From: Rhodococcus sp. (in: high G+C Gram-positive bacteria)
GTDB taxonomy: Bacteria > Actinomycetota > Actinomycetes > Mycobacteriales > Mycobacteriaceae
Reading direction: 5' to 3'
DNA length: 35,824 nucleotides
Assembly (NCBI GenBank): GCA_004211695.1
Contig: SEEV01000030.1
Span: 1-35,824, forward strand
The position numbers were made by a program, and so were the translations under genes. The notes beneath the pieces were generated by a model. That model was given only the letters and a program-made list of their open reading frames with translations, made no database searches and was not told where the DNA came from. How positions within the stretch are numbered: position 1 is the first letter of the stretch; the number at the start of each line of letters is the position of its first letter. This document shows, in pieces, positions 14,394 to 22,548 of this stretch.

Positions 14394-16061
14394 CTACTCC
14401 TTTCCGACCAGTGCGGCGGCCTCCTGGCGGAGCAAGAACTTCTGGATCTTTCCGGTCGCGGTGGTGGGAAGCTGATCGACGACGACCACCTTCTCCGGAA
14501 TCTTCTGCATCATGGCCTTCCGTTCGTTCCGGAGGAAGTCGGCGAGGTCGTCCAACGTCGGCGCGGGACCGTTCACAACGATGAAGGCACACACCTTTTC
14601 GCCGAGGCGCGGATCCGGCATGGACACCGCGGCCGCTCCGATGATGTCGGGATGCGCGAGCAGATGCTCTTCGACTTCGCGCGCCGAGATGTTCATGCCG
14701 CCGCGGATGATCAGGTCCTTGATTCGTCCTGTGACCCGCAGATATCCCTCTGCGTCGACGCGTCCCAGATCGCCCGAGGAGAGGAATCCTCGACCGTCGA
14801 CCGATGCAGCCGTACGCGCGGGATCGCGCCAGTAGCCGAGGAAGATTCCCGGCCCTCCGTAGAAGATCTGGCCTTCCTCCCCGGCCGCGACGACGGCGCC
14901 TTCCTCGTCGCGGATCTCGAGATCCACACCGTCGAAGGCCCGTCCGTCGGAGGAGAGCACCTTGTCGAGGGGGTCGTCGGCGCGTACCGCGGTGATCAGG
15001 AGTCCCTCGCTGCTGCCGTACACCGGGAGCAGTGTGCACGCGGGCAGCGCCGTCTTCCATTCTTGCAGAAGCGTTTCAGGTATCGGTGCACCGGCACTGA
15101 CCCAGAGTCGCATCGAGCTGACGTCGTGGTCGGCGCCGGCATCGATGGCCCCGAGTGCCATCTGGAGGAATGGTGTGGCGGCCATGCTCACCGTCGTCTT
15201 GAACTCCGCGATACGCCGGAGGCCCTCGCCCGGCTCCCACACGTCGAGGAGATGGATCCCACTGCCGAGGATCAGCGGTGTCGCAACGCCCACAGCAAGT
15301 CCGGTCGCATGCGTGACGGGGGAGGGCATGAACATCACGTCGTCGGGGTTCAGACCCATCACCTGCCCACCCAGTCCGTAGGCGGTGAATGAGAGCGTGT
15401 TGAAGGTGTGCTGACAGCCTTTCGGTCGCGATTCCGTTCCTGAGGTGTAGATGATGGCGTGGGCCGCATCGGCAGACGGCGGTGGCCCGAGTTCTTCGTC
15501 ACTGGGGACGTCGTCGCCGGCGATCAGCGAATCGAACGCGATCTCGTCGGCCCTCGCTTTTCCGCGCACGACGACGACGTGCTCGAGTCCGGGAACCTCC
15601 GCGCGGACCTCGGTCAGCATGTCGGTGTACCGGAACTTTCGGAATTCCTCTGTGACGAAGGAGATCTTGGCGCCTGAGTGCTCCAGAACATATCGGACTT
15701 CGTCGTGCCGATACACCGGCATCGTCGGCACGAGCACGGCGCCGACCCTGGCGAGTGCCACATAGATGACGACGAATTCGTTCCAGTTCGGCAACTGCAC
15801 CTGGACGCGGTCACCGCTGTCGACTCCGAGTCTCTTCAGTGACGCTGCGAGGCGGTACGCCTGCGCCCGAAGTTCGCCTCGGGTGAGTGATCCGTAGCCG
15901 TCGGTGACTGCGACGAAGTCCGGGTCGATCCTCGCCCAGCGATCCACATGTTCGGCCAGGCTCTCGTCGCGCCAGTACCCGTTCGATCGGAACGCCTCGA
16001 GGGTGCTCGCACTGTAGCGGTCCTCGGGGAGAATGGCTCCCGCGTGTTCCATGACATCCAT
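14394..16061 (-). CDS. acyl-CoA synthetase (AMP-forming), cyclohexanecarboxylate/AliA-like
   Basis: 555 residues, start ATG 16061 behind AAGGA. Activates a carboxylic acid to its CoA thioester via an acyl-adenylate. Seen: P-loop-like IIYTSGTESRPKGCQH (A3 motif), VYGSSEG (A5), SGDLGRVDAEGYLRVTGRIKDLIIRGG (A7/A8 hinge), and the final catalytic Lys in TATGKIQKF (A10). The N-terminus and the PNWNEF and VYRHDEVRY segments recall the AliA/medium-chain acid ligase branch rather than benzoate ligases. With the Asp-type acyl-CoA dehydrogenase it suggests a CoA-dependent route for a cyclic or branched acid, for example a terpene-derived acid made by the P450 and aldehyde dehydrogenase nearby. Confidence 0.88.
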   Translation of the reverse strand: MDVMEHAGAILPEDRYSASTLEAFRSNGYWRDESLAEHVDRWARIDPDFVAVTDGYGSLTRGELRAQAYRLAASLKRLGVDSGDRVQVQLPNWNEFVVIYVALARVGAVLVPTMPVYRHDEVRYVLEHSGAKISFVTEEFRKFRYTDMLTEVRAEVPGLEHVVVVRGKARADEIAFDSLIAGDDVPSDEELGPPPSADAAHAIIYTSGTESRPKGCQHTFNTLSFTAYGLGGQVMGLNPDDVMFMPSPVTHATGLAVGVATPLILGSGIHLLDVWEPGEGLRRIAEFKTTVSMAATPFLQMALGAIDAGADHDVSSMRLWVSAGAPIPETLLQEWKTALPACTLLPVYGSSEGLLITAVRADDPLDKVLSSDGRAFDGVDLEIRDEEGAVVAAGEEGQIFYGGPGIFLGYWRDPARTAASVDGRGFLSSGDLGRVDAEGYLRVTGRIKDLIIRGGMNISAREVEEHLLAHPDIIGAAAVSMPDPRLGEKVCAFIVVNGPAPTLDDLADFLRNERKAMMQKIPEKVVVVDQLPTTATGKIQKFLLRQEAAALVGKE

Positions 16062-16223
16062 GTGCGGATCCTTGCTTTCAGGTGCCTCTCCTCGACAGGA
16101 GAAGGCCAGAGTGTTTGGTCGAACCATAATGCCGACCGAGAGGGGAGGAAAGGTATGAATCGGACGCGTTGTCATCCTTCGGGCTGTGGAAAATACCCCG
16201 TTGGGATGAGTGGTGCGTGGAGG

Positions 16224-16257
16224 GATGCGGGTGCGGCCCGAGAGTCGCACCCACATC
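16224..16257 (-). terminator. hairpin after the aldehyde dehydrogenase
   Basis: GATG-C-GGGTGCG pairs with CGCACCC-A-CATC around a ten-base loop, immediately after the aldehyde dehydrogenase stop at 16264. Probable terminator for that gene, upstream of the ligase promoter region (16062-16223), which contains no gene. Confidence 0.55.
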
Positions 16258-16263
16258 ACGCCG

Positions 16264-17708
16264 TCACAGGTAGATCGACTTCGGCACGAGGTAGGCCGAC
16301 AGGGCTTCCGGACCCAGTTCGCGGCCGAGACCACTGGCCTTGACACCACCGAAAGGCGCCGTCGGATCGGGAAGGTAGCCGTTGATGCCGATCGTTCCCG
16401 TCTGGATGCGCCGGGCGACGGCGACCCCGTGGTCGTGATCGGCCGTGAAGACGGTGCCACCGAGGCCGAAGTCGCTGTCGTTCGCCATGCGGATGGCATC
16501 CTCGTCGTCGCGGTACGAAATGATCGACAACACTGGGCCGAAGATCTCTTCCTGGGCGATGGTGTAGTTGTTGTCCACGTCCGCGAAGATGGTCGGTTCG
16601 ACGAACCATCCCTTGTCGAGCGCCGCGGGGCGCCCACCACCGACCGTGATGCGGGCGCCGTCGCCCTTGCCCTTCGCGATGTACGACTCCACCCGGTCGC
16701 GCTGCCGGGCGCTCGCCATCGGTCCGATCATCGTGGCGGGGTCGAGAGAACTTCCTACGGTCAGCGACCCGGCGAGAGCGCTGAACGTATCGACCACTTC
16801 CTGGTAACGCGACTGCGGAGCCAGGATGCGGGTGCCGAGGTAGCAGACCTGCCCGTTGTTCAACATGGTTGCGCCGAACAGCTGTTCACCGACGGTGGCG
16901 AGATCCAGATTCGCGTCGTCGAGGATGATCGCCGCCGACTTTCCACCCAGTTCCAGCGTGACCGCCGGAGCAGTCGACCGCAGGCCTCGGCGATGCTGCG
17001 GCCTGCAGCCGACGACCCGGTGAACGCCACCTTGTCGATGCCGGGATGCGAAACCAGATACGCCCCCAGTTCGCGGCCACCGGGCACGATGTTGATCACG
17101 CCCGCCGGCAAGGCCGCCTCTTCGATTGCCTCCGCGAGAACGTAACTGTCGAGCACCGTTTCGGGGGACGGTTTGATGACGATCGTGCACCCGGCAGCGA
17201 GAGCAGGAGCGTATTTGAATGCGGCGAGCGTCTGTGGGAAGTTCCACGGGACGATCGCCCCGACGACGCCGATCGGGGTCTTGGTCACGAGAGTCGATCC
17301 GCCGAGCAGACCCGGGCGCGTTTCCTCGAAGCTGTCGTTCTCGATCAGGCCGGCGTAGTAGCGGAGCAGAATCTGCGGGAAGACCGCCTCCAACTTCTCC
17401 GCGACGGCGACGGGCATCCCGTTCTGAGAACTCACCGCCTGGACCATCTCGGGTGCGCGTTTGTCGAGCGCATCGGCGAGGCGCCCCAGTGTCTGCGCTC
17501 GCCGTGCCGGCTCCCACTGCGACCAACCGGTCGGATCGTCGAATGCCCGGCGCGCCGCATCGACTGCGGCATCCATGTCTGCTTCTGCGCCGTCGGGGGT
17601 GTGGCCCACCACCTGTTCGTCGTTGGGGGATACCACCGTGATCACGGCGCTCGAGGTGGGCGCATGCCATTCGCCTCCGATGAAGAAAGCGTTGTTGTTC
17701 GTCGTCAT
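16264..17708 (-). pseudogene. NAD(P)-dependent aldehyde dehydrogenase with a one-base frameshift
   Basis: Oxidises an aldehyde to the acid. Start ATG 17708 with GAGAGGA upstream; total about 481 residues once the frame is repaired, the normal family length. First frame: VVGAIVPWNFP, IKPSPETV and FTGSSAAGR (cofactor binding). Second frame, from about 16965: TLELGGKSA with the general-base Glu, LNNGQVCYLGTR with the catalytic Cys, EEIFGPVL and PFGGVKASGLGRE. The break lies in a C/G-rich word (CTCCGGCGGTCACG on the coding strand). Adding one C, giving CGG CCG GTC ACG, restores the family consensus LLRPVTLELGG. A single-base deletion in such a run may be a sequencing error, so the gene may be intact in the organism. 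Confidence 0.85.
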
Positions 17709-17710
17709 GA

Positions 17711-18025
17711 CGGGTTCCTCTCGTTGATCTGGGTTGGAGTGCTTCTCGTTTCGACTGTTCCGGGTTGACGTCGTACGCCGTCTACGCGGCCACGTCGGGG
17801 ATTTCGCTTCCGCGCACGTCCGAGACGCAATGGAATGTCGGTACGGAGGTGCCCCTGGCCGACGCGATACCGGGAGATCTGCTGTTCGGAAACTGGGGTC
17901 CTGCGGGTCCCGGTCATGTTGCCATCTATGTGGGGAACGGGCAGATGGTTCACGCTCCGACGACGGGCGATGTGGTTCGCGTCGCGCCGGTGTTCGACGG
18001 CATGAAGGTCCGCCGGGTGGTGTGA
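17711..18025 (+). pseudogene. NlpC/P60 peptidase C-terminal remnant
   Basis: The frame is open from 17711, and homology to NlpC/P60 cell-wall peptidases begins exactly at FDCSGL (17750), which holds the catalytic Cys. It then continues through LPRTSETQW, PGDLLFGN with the following GPGHVAIYVG (catalytic His) and VHAP to the stop at 18025. Everything before the Cys, including signal peptide, linker and the strand ahead of the active site, is absent, and the preceding bases are the leader of the divergent aldehyde dehydrogenase. There is no ATG; only a TTG at 17765, after the Cys. This is a truncated gene tail, either a real deletion scar or an assembly join. In full form such enzymes cleave peptidoglycan stem peptides outside the membrane. 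Confidence 0.75.
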
Positions 18026-18056
18026 AAGGCGCCTCGACGCCGCCTACGGAACGCGA

Positions 18057-18097
18057 AGTGCGCCAGGACCGAGTTGTGGACTCGGGCTTGGCGCACT
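18057..18097. terminator. bidirectional hairpin terminator
   Basis: Nine-base perfect outer stem AGTGCGCCA/TGGCGCACT and six-base inner stem CCGAGT/ACTCGG with a five-base loop. It lies between the NlpC remnant (+) and the DUF2834 gene (-), which converge. Confidence 0.75.
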
Positions 18098-18125
18098 CGT
18101 AGCGCGTCGGGTACCTCGCCGATTG

Positions 18126-18557
18126 CTACGCGCTCTGCGCGGCACTCGATTCGTGGCCGTCGTGTGACGGCGCCACTCCGGATCCGACACGACTTCCCGC
18201 CACAAATCGCTCGCGTGCAACGAGGTAGAACGGAAACGCCATCGAGACGCCGATGTAGGACAGCACAACGAAGACGACGCCCCATTTGCGGCCCATCCCG
18301 ATCCGCACGGTGTCCGTGAGAACCCACACGATGAAGACCGCCCACGCGATCAGCATGTCGATGCTCAGGAAGGCTGCTGTGCCGCCCGGTTCGATGCCGT
18401 CACCGAAGAACTCGACCGGGTTGAGAATGTTGCCGCCGTTGCCCATCCAGTCGAACGCGAACGGCCACGTCAGGAGTAGAGCCGTGATCCCGGCGAGGAT
18501 GTAGCAGGCATGCCGGACGTTCATTGCCGTGTTGCCGTGTAGTCGAGTCATCACCAT
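18126..18557 (-). CDS. DUF2834-like small integral membrane protein
   Basis: 143 residues from ATG 18557, which follows the ferredoxin stop by one base with AGGTGAG as ribosome site. Three hydrophobic segments at about residues 17-36, 61-80 and 92-113. The phrase NPVEFFGDG after the first segment and TVRIGMGRKWG between the second and third fit the DUF2834 family of small membrane proteins, whose function is not known. The tail is hydrophilic. It is translationally linked to a P450 and its ferredoxin, so a part in substrate entry or in localising the P450 system is possible but unproven. Confidence 0.75.
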   Translation of the reverse strand: MVMTRLHGNTAMNVRHACYILAGITALLLTWPFAFDWMGNGGNILNPVEFFGDGIEPGGTAAFLSIDMLIAWAVFIVWVLTDTVRIGMGRKWGVVFVVLSYIGVSMAFPFYLVARERFVAGSRVGSGVAPSHDGHESSAAQSA

Positions 18558-18558
18558 C

Positions 18559-18876
18559 TCACCTGCTGTCTGCGACTCGGACATGGATCTCGTCGTCGCT
18601 GTCACCGACGACGAGTTGGCAGGACAGACGGGAATTGTTGTCCGCCGCGTCCAGATATGCGATCAGATCGGTCTCCTCGTCGGTCGGTTCTGCGAAGAAG
18701 CGGGTGTATTCCGTCGGGAGATGAACGTGACATGTAGCGCAAGCGCAACTGCCGGCGCATTCGGCGACGATGCCGGGGAGATTGTTGCGGACCGACGCAT
18801 TCATGAGCGTTTCTCCGGGTTCGACATCGACCTGCTCCGTGGTCCCGTCGGGCAGATGATAGGTCACTTTCGTCAT
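18559..18876 (-). CDS. [2Fe-2S] ferredoxin, adrenodoxin/putidaredoxin type
   Basis: 105 residues, start ATG 18876. The cluster ligands are plain: C40-x5-C46-x2-C49-x36-C86, the vertebrate-type P450 ferredoxin pattern; an extra Cys at 44 lies within the loop. The acidic helix PTDEETD (residues 65-70) is the usual docking surface for reductase and P450. Cytosolic electron carrier from a ferredoxin reductase to the P450 encoded 68 bases upstream. No dedicated reductase lies next to it; the reductase at 1166-2611 could serve if functional. Confidence 0.93.
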   Translation of the reverse strand: MTKVTYHLPDGTTEQVDVEPGETLMNASVRNNLPGIVAECAGSCACATCHVHLPTEYTRFFAEPTDEETDLIAYLDAADNNSRLSCQLVVGDSDDEIHVRVADSR

Positions 18877-18944
18877 GTGCTGATGGCGCTCTCTCGTTCG
18901 AAGGGTGGTGCGCCGAAGCCGCTGCGCGCCGGCGCACCGCCGGG

Positions 18945-20267
18945 TCAGGCAAACGTCAGGTGGACAGGGAGATGCCGCAGTCCGCCGACGAAGTTCGTCT
19001 GGATCATCTTGGGTTCACCGGACACCTCGACGCGCCGGAGTTCGGGTAGCAACTCTTCGAGCATGACCTTCATTTCGAGCTTCGCGAGATGCTGACCGAT
19101 GCACATGTGCGGCCCGTACCCGAATGCGATCTGCTTGTTCGGCCGACGGTCGATGTCGAACGTGTCCGGGTTGTCGAACACCTCGGCGTCGCGGTTTCCG
19201 GACTGGAACAGCAACATCAGACGGTCGCCCGCCTTGATTGTGCGACCACGCAGTTCGTAGTCGGCGAGGGCGACACGGGTGAACTGCTTGACCGGGGACA
19301 CGATGCGCAATGCCTCGTTCACCACGTGAGGCACCAGGCTGAGATCGCCCCGCACCCGGTCGAGAATGTCGGGGCGGGCGGCCAACTGCTGCAAGCAACC
19401 CGCGAGCGTACTCGCTGTGGTGTCGTGCCCGGCAGTGGCGATGGCGACGAACCACCCGTACGCGAACGTCTTGGGGAAGTACTCCCCGCTCGCATCCTTC
19501 GCGACCGCGATGAGAGTCGCCAGGTCGTCCTGCGGCTCTGCCCGCCTGCTCTCGACGAGAACATCGAAGTAGGCGTAGAAGTCGGCGATCGCCGCGGCCC
19601 ACTGCTGCGCTGCGGCATCGGGCGACAGGCTCTCGACGTCATCGCGCGCCGCATCCGGGTCGGCGACGCCGAAGAGGTCCTGCGTCAGTGCCATCATGCG
19701 CGGTTCATCTTCCACCGGAACGCCGAAGAGCGACATGATGACGTGCAGCGGGAAGAACACTGCGAACTCGTGAACGGCATCCAGGTCTCGGTTTCCGGAA
19801 ACGAGACGAGCGACGGATTCTCGCGCGGTCTCACGAATGCGGTCTTCCCACTTCTTGAGGTTGGCGGGCCGGAACCAGTCGAACGCAACGTCCTTGATCG
19901 TGGTGTGCTCCGGGGGGTCGAGGTAGGGCAGCGCGTCGAGGATGCGAAGACTCCCTCCGGTGAGTGTCTTCGTGAACTCGTCGCCCGCCTGGTTGCTGAG
20001 GATCGGGTTGTGCGAGCCCTTGTTCTCCCCACCGCCGGCGCTGAAAATCTGTGGCTGTCGCTCGATCTCCATCAGATCGGCGTGCTTGCTGACGAGCCAG
20101 AGTGGGTCGTATCCCTCGACCCGCGCCTGCGCCAAGGGCTGATTCTCGCGGAGCCACCGGTAGGCCTCGTACAGCTTCGCGTCATCGCTGTGCCCTTCGG
20201 GGAGGACGATCTGTAGTGCTATTTCGTCGGGAATTGTTGTGGTGTCGGCGGATTCGACCGTCGTCAT
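18945..20267 (-). CDS. cytochrome P450, CYP108-like (terpene or alkylaromatic hydroxylase)
   Basis: 440 residues, start ATG 20267 with GAGAAGG upstream. Seen: I-helix AGHDTTAST (oxygen activation), K-helix EALR, and the heme loop [14 protein letters not shown] with Cys389 as thiolate ligand. The N-terminal region ([43 protein letters not shown]) and the end (TNFVGG) closely follow what I remember of P450terp (CYP108A1), the alpha-terpineol hydroxylase; relatives of this family in Rhodococcus oxidise p-cymene. First gene of a P450-ferredoxin-DUF2834 operon. With the aldehyde dehydrogenase, oxidation of a methyl group to a carboxylate is likely. The P450 call is firm, the subfamily is from memory. 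Confidence 0.92.
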   Translation of the reverse strand: MTTVESADTTTIPDEIALQIVLPEGHSDDAKLYEAYRWLRENQPLAQARVEGYDPLWLVSKHADLMEIERQPQIFSAGGGENKGSHNPILSNQAGDEFTKTLTGGSLRILDALPYLDPPEHTTIKDVAFDWFRPANLKKWEDRIRETARESVARLVSGNRDLDAVHEFAVFFPLHVIMSLFGVPVEDEPRMMALTQDLFGVADPDAARDDVESLSPDAAAQQWAAAIADFYAYFDVLVESRRAEPQDDLATLIAVAKDASGEYFPKTFAYGWFVAIATAGHDTTASTLAGCLQQLAARPDILDRVRGDLSLVPHVVNEALRIVSPVKQFTRVALADYELRGRTIKAGDRLMLLFQSGNRDAEVFDNPDTFDIDRRPNKQIAFGYGPHMCIGQHLAKLEMKVMLEELLPELRRVEVSGEPKMIQTNFVGGLRHLPVHLTFA

Positions 20268-20575
20268 GATCAACCTTCTCTCTGGTGTGGGCTGAACAGC
20301 GTCGGGACGCCCGGGTACTGCGCCCCGCGTCCTCATGTGCTGTGACTCGAGTCTCATGCATGGCGGGAGCGGGTACGTCACCCGGATGAGGGGTTTTGAT
20401 CCCGCTTCGGAGGGGTGAGTGGCGCTGAGTGAGGGCGAGCCCGGCGGTGCGGGCGGCTCGACCGGAGATTCGAAGCCACCGCTCAATTTGGTCAGACAAT
20501 ATCTATACTTCGACCTAAGTTGGTGGCAGAATACTGACGATGGCGCGTATGGGTTGCCACACGAAAGGAGCACCC
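20268..20575. other. divergent intergenic region between P450 and lipase
   Basis: 308 bases with no gene. An AT-richer stretch at about 20485-20535 probably carries the divergent promoters; it contains GGTC...GACC arms around a TATC-rich core (20489-20514). I could not assign -10/-35 boxes with confidence. Nothing else was recognised. Confidence 0.5.
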
Positions 20576-20669
20576 GTGCGGACGAGACGGTGGTCGTTCT
20601 CCCTGGCAGCGGTCGTGGCGGCGGTGGGACTGAGTCTGATCGCGGTGGCCGGTCCTGCGGTCGCGGCCG
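20576..20669 (+). other. signal-peptide start of the lipase, out of frame with its body
   Basis: GTG 20576 follows AAAGGAG (20564-20570) at ideal spacing and encodes RTRRWSFSL, a hydrophobic core and a PAVAAG cleavage site, a clear Sec signal peptide. After about base 20670 this frame turns into low-quality sequence ([11 protein letters not shown]...), while the lipase body continues in another frame. The expected 30-40 residue linker between signal peptide and body is missing. Confidence 0.7.
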
Positions 20670-21677
20670 GTGACCGCGACGGCGCTGAGTGTGCCGCTCC
20701 CGGTCGATTCGTGGCAGCTGCTGTACAAGTCGCTCGATTCCCACCGAGGTCCGGTGGCCGACGTCGCCACGGTTCTGGTCCCGAGGACGCCGTGGACCGG
20801 CGACGGCCCTCGGCCCCTCGTCTCCTATCAGACCGCGGAGGACAGCCTCGGATCCCGGTGCGCCCCGTCGTATGCGCTCACGGCGGGCCTGGGGGCAGTG
20901 ACGTCGAACGCGGCGTCCGAGACGGTCATGATCGCCACCCTACTGTCGCGCGGGTGGGCGGTCGTCACCGCGGACTACGAGGGGCCTGAGTCCGAGTTCC
21001 TCGCCGGACTGCAGTCGGGCTACGCGGTTCTCGACGGGGTCCGTGCCGCTCGGCATTTCGAGCCTGCCGGACTCGACGTGAACGCGCCTACGGGTCTGTG
21101 GGGATACTCCGGTGGAGCCTTCGCCACGGCGTGGGCCGCCGAACTTCAGCAGTCCCACGCTCCCGAGCTGGGCCTGAAGGGAATTGCACTGGGCGGGTTA
21201 CCCGCCGACCTCGAGGCGACGATGCGAAACGTCGACGGCGGGTACGGTTTCGGACTCACCTTCGGCGGAGTGACCGGGATCGATCGCGCATACCCCGAGA
21301 AGCGGCTGAGCGAGCTCTTCACCGCTGAGGGTCGAGCGGCCATGCACGCGAGCGGCGCCGCGTGCACCGTCGATCTGATCGCGACCTATGCGTTTCGGTC
21401 GTTACACGACTACACGATCGACCCTCGGCCGTACGACCATCCTGCGCTGCGTGAGGTTCTCGCCGAGAACAGCCCGACCGCAACAGGAACCAGCGCACCG
21501 GTCTACAGCTATCACGCGGAAGCAGACGAACTGGTGCCCGTCGCGGTCCACGACGAGTTCGTCCGTCAGTCCTGTGCCGCGGGCAATGCGGTGCAGGTGG
21601 TGCGACCTCCCGGCGGAAGTCACAACACCACGTTGATCTCCGGCGCGCAGGGTGCGATCGACTTCCTCGCAGCATGA
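20670..21677 (+). CDS. LIP-family secretory lipase, body without an in-frame signal peptide
   Basis: 335 residues from a GTG at 20670, though the native start is probably the GTG at 20576 in a different frame. Alpha/beta hydrolase of the secretory lipase family (PF03583). Seen: the family opening [27 protein letters not shown], nucleophile in [10 protein letters not shown], Asp in HAEADELVP and His in PPGGSHNTT, all in order, with two Cys pairs typical of exported forms. Without its signal peptide the product could not be exported. The lesion removes a short segment and shifts the frame. In actinobacteria these enzymes hydrolyse extracellular esters. Confidence 0.82.
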   Translation: MTATALSVPLPVDSWQLLYKSLDSHRGPVADVATVLVPRTPWTGDGPRPLVSYQTAEDSLGSRCAPSYALTAGLGAVTSNAASETVMIATLLSRGWAVVTADYEGPESEFLAGLQSGYAVLDGVRAARHFEPAGLDVNAPTGLWGYSGGAFATAWAAELQQSHAPELGLKGIALGGLPADLEATMRNVDGGYGFGLTFGGVTGIDRAYPEKRLSELFTAEGRAAMHASGAACTVDLIATYAFRSLHDYTIDPRPYDHPALREVLAENSPTATGTSAPVYSYHAEADELVPVAVHDEFVRQSCAAGNAVQVVRPPGGSHNTTLISGAQGAIDFLAA

Positions 21678-21700
21678 TTCGCCGGTGTGCCTGCCGTGGA

Positions 21701-21760
21701 CGACTGCGACTGACGCTGTCCCGGATACGGAACCGCCGCGCACCGGGGTCAGCGCAGTCG
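21701..21760. terminator. bulged hairpin between convergent lipase and aldolase genes
   Basis: CGACTGCG-A-CTGA (21701-21713) pairs with TCAGCGCAGTCG (21749-21760) with one bulged A; the inner CCCGG/CCGGG may extend it. Located just after the lipase stop and just before the aldolase stop on the other strand. Confidence 0.6.
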
Positions 21761-21768
21761 TTCACGCT

Positions 21769-22533
21769 CTACTCCCCGGTTGCCGCCTTCAAATGAGCCG
21801 TGGAGACCGCTTTGAGGTGAGTGAGGTCGGACGCGACGGTGGCGAAGGTGTAGCCCTCCGCGAGGCGCCGCGCCGCGACGGCCCCGTCGGGGGTGTGGAT
21901 GCCCGCGGCGATGCCGGCTGCGGCGGCGGCCTCGCGGACGCGCACGAGGGCCGCCTCGAATTCGTCGTCGACGCTCGGGTCGTTCGGGTGGGCGCCGCCG
22001 ACGGCGAGGCGCAGGTCGGACGGTCCGACGTAGACGCCGTCGAGTCCGGGGACGGCGCAGATCTCCTCGACGTTGGCGAGTCCCTGTGGGGTTTCGATCA
22101 TCACGACGAGAACGGTGTCGCGGTTGGCGTCCGCCGGTGTGGGGCCGATCCGCAGTTGGGAGCGCATCGGCCCGTACGAGCGGACTCCGGCCGGCGGGTA
22201 GGTCGCCGCCGCGACGGCGCGGGCGGCCTCCTCGGCCGTGTTCACCAGCGGGACGATCACTCCCGCCGCGCCGGCGTCGAGGGCTCGGCCGATCGGTGTC
22301 GGATCGTTCGACTCGACGCGGACCATGCCGACGGCGGAGCCGGACGCGTCGATGGCAGTGAGCCCCGCGACGATCCCGGAGTATCCGATCAGGCCGTGCT
22401 GGAGGTCGAGGGCGATGTAGTCCCAGCCGACGTGGGCGAGCCATTCGGTCGAGACCGGGCTGTCGATGACGGACCAGTAGCCGACGATCCGTTCCCGGCC
22501 GCGGAGTCGGGCGGCGAATTCCTGGGCGCTCAT
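21769..22533 (-). CDS. HpcH/HpaI-family aldolase
   Basis: 254 residues, ATG 22533 behind AGGAGAG. Metal-dependent class II pyruvate aldolase: cleaves or forms 2-keto-3-deoxy-type sugar acids or 4-hydroxy-2-oxo acids into pyruvate (or a hydroxypyruvate-type donor) and an aldehyde. Seen: IALDLQHG with the catalytic His, MIETPQGLANVEEI with the metal Glu, and GVYVGPSDLRLAVG with the metal Asp. Last gene of the transporter operon, 15 bases after the aldo/keto reductase. Its presence beside a C4-acid kinase/dehydrogenase suggests that the imported compound is split into a pyruvate-like part and an aldehyde part. Confidence 0.9.
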   Translation of the reverse strand: MSAQEFAARLRGRERIVGYWSVIDSPVSTEWLAHVGWDYIALDLQHGLIGYSGIVAGLTAIDASGSAVGMVRVESNDPTPIGRALDAGAAGVIVPLVNTAEEAARAVAAATYPPAGVRSYGPMRSQLRIGPTPADANRDTVLVVMIETPQGLANVEEICAVPGLDGVYVGPSDLRLAVGGAHPNDPSVDDEFEAALVRVREAAAAAGIAAGIHTPDGAVAARRLAEGYTFATVASDLTHLKAVSTAHLKAATGE

Positions 22534-22548
22534 GAGGGTGATTCTCTC

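Noticed and set aside
14394-16640. Longer N-terminal version of the acyl-CoA ligase starting near 16640
   Set aside because: The added part overlaps the aldehyde dehydrogenase and is Arg/Thr-rich; the ATG at 16061 has a ribosome site and family-like N-terminus.
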